Shown: positions 63,485 through 64,000 of the stretch, one piece after another
Layout: each line of letters opens with the position of its first letter
Numbering within the stretch: the first letter of the stretch is position 1
NCBI GenBank assembly: GCA_012845835.1
Contig: JABAKD010000017.1
Location: 1,510,001-1,574,000 of the forward strand
DNA from: Undaria pinnatifida
Lineage: Eukaryota; Sar; Phaeophyceae; Laminariales; Alariaceae
Reading direction: 5' to 3'
Length of the DNA stretch: 64,000 nucleotides
Notes under the pieces: model-generated
Told to the model about the DNA's origin: nothing
What the model saw: only the letters and a program-made list of their open reading frames with translations
Databases searched by the model: none
Position numbers and translations under genes: made by a program

Positions 63485-64000
63485 GTGAGTGAACAACTGC
63501 TGCAGTAGCCTGCCTTTACGAGGCGTCTGGATTATTGTCTACTGTAGGATACAGTATGGCAATCGGGGAATATCAATATTTTGATATATGAGTTTTGGTG
63601 CGGCCGACAAAATTGTCGACAATTAAAAGAAAGCGTCATTTCTTTTCCTGACAAAGTTTTATGAGTTGGGTTGGGGTTGGTGGTTGGGGTTAGGGTTGGG
63701 TCTAGGGCATTATAGTGTTTTGGGCAGTTCTCGATATTTTCCTTTTCATTATACTGGAAGCACACGTGGGCCAAACCAGCTTTCCCGATTTCCACACTTT
63801 TATCCTATATATTAATCCAGCGGTGCGGTAAATGCGGCTCAACTGCTGATTTAACATTTTTCAAGTTTGTCGCGCTTTCACCGCTGAAACGTTGTCGTAC
63901 TCTAATTCCATGCATGGTTGTACCAAAGCATGGGTGCGGTGCGGACGAATCCTTTTGTGGGATTGTGACGCGTTGTGCTACGACAAAGACAGCACTTTCG
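63485..64000 (+). other. Start of intron 22, runs off the window
   Basis: Contains GGGTTGGGGTTGG...GGTTAGGGTTGGG telomere-like DNA at 63665-63705. No exon is seen. Confidence 0.75.

Overview
The window is eukaryotic nuclear DNA. Its core is one very large, intron-rich gene on the + strand that encodes a myosin motor heavy chain. I traced 22 coding exons between 6315 and 63484. They join in a consistent reading frame into about 1,037 codons, and the gene runs off the right edge. Every junction but one is GT-AG; intron 15 is GC-AG. Introns range from about 0.4 kb to 22.7 kb, and exons make up only about 5% of the window. GC-rich third codon positions, very large repeat-filled introns, interstitial TTAGGG tracts and an IQ-less, helical-repeat myosin neck suggest a stramenopile such as a brown alga. 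That placement is inference.

Layout. 1-3.7 kb: repeats and apparently gene-free sequence. About 3.74-4.78 kb: two possible last exons of an unrecognised + strand gene. 4.8-6.3 kb: upstream/leader region of the myosin gene, with CAG/GCA repeats just before the start codon. 6315-6449: exon 1 (N-terminal SH3-like subdomain). 6450-29165: a 22.7 kb first intron holding a hAT-type element with perfect 8-bp target duplications, tRNA-derived SINEs, several other dispersed repeat families, minisatellites, telomere-like repeats and long hairpins. 29.2-58 kb: exons 2-17, the motor domain with P-loop, switch I, switch II, actin-binding region and converter. 59.2-63.5 kb: exons 18-22, a neck/tail made of about 48-residue helical repeats with no canonical IQ motif.

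Two signals are not explained by ordinary annotation. First, the palindromic word TACCWGGTA occurs at 17 places counted by eye (about 0.5 expected), all outside coding exons. In a nine-unit minisatellite, two units carry it as an exact 7-bp insertion at a TA that the other units lack. It therefore looks like a transposon excision footprint at TA targets. Second, introns repeatedly contain decayed partial copies of the adjacent exon together with its splice site: exon 7, exon 11 (about six 5' copies in tandem plus one 3' copy), exon 12, exon 18 and exon 22. This gene seems to have grown partly by local tandem duplication of exon-intron junctions.

All homology statements come from reading motifs by eye. 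No database search, alignment program or RNA evidence was available.
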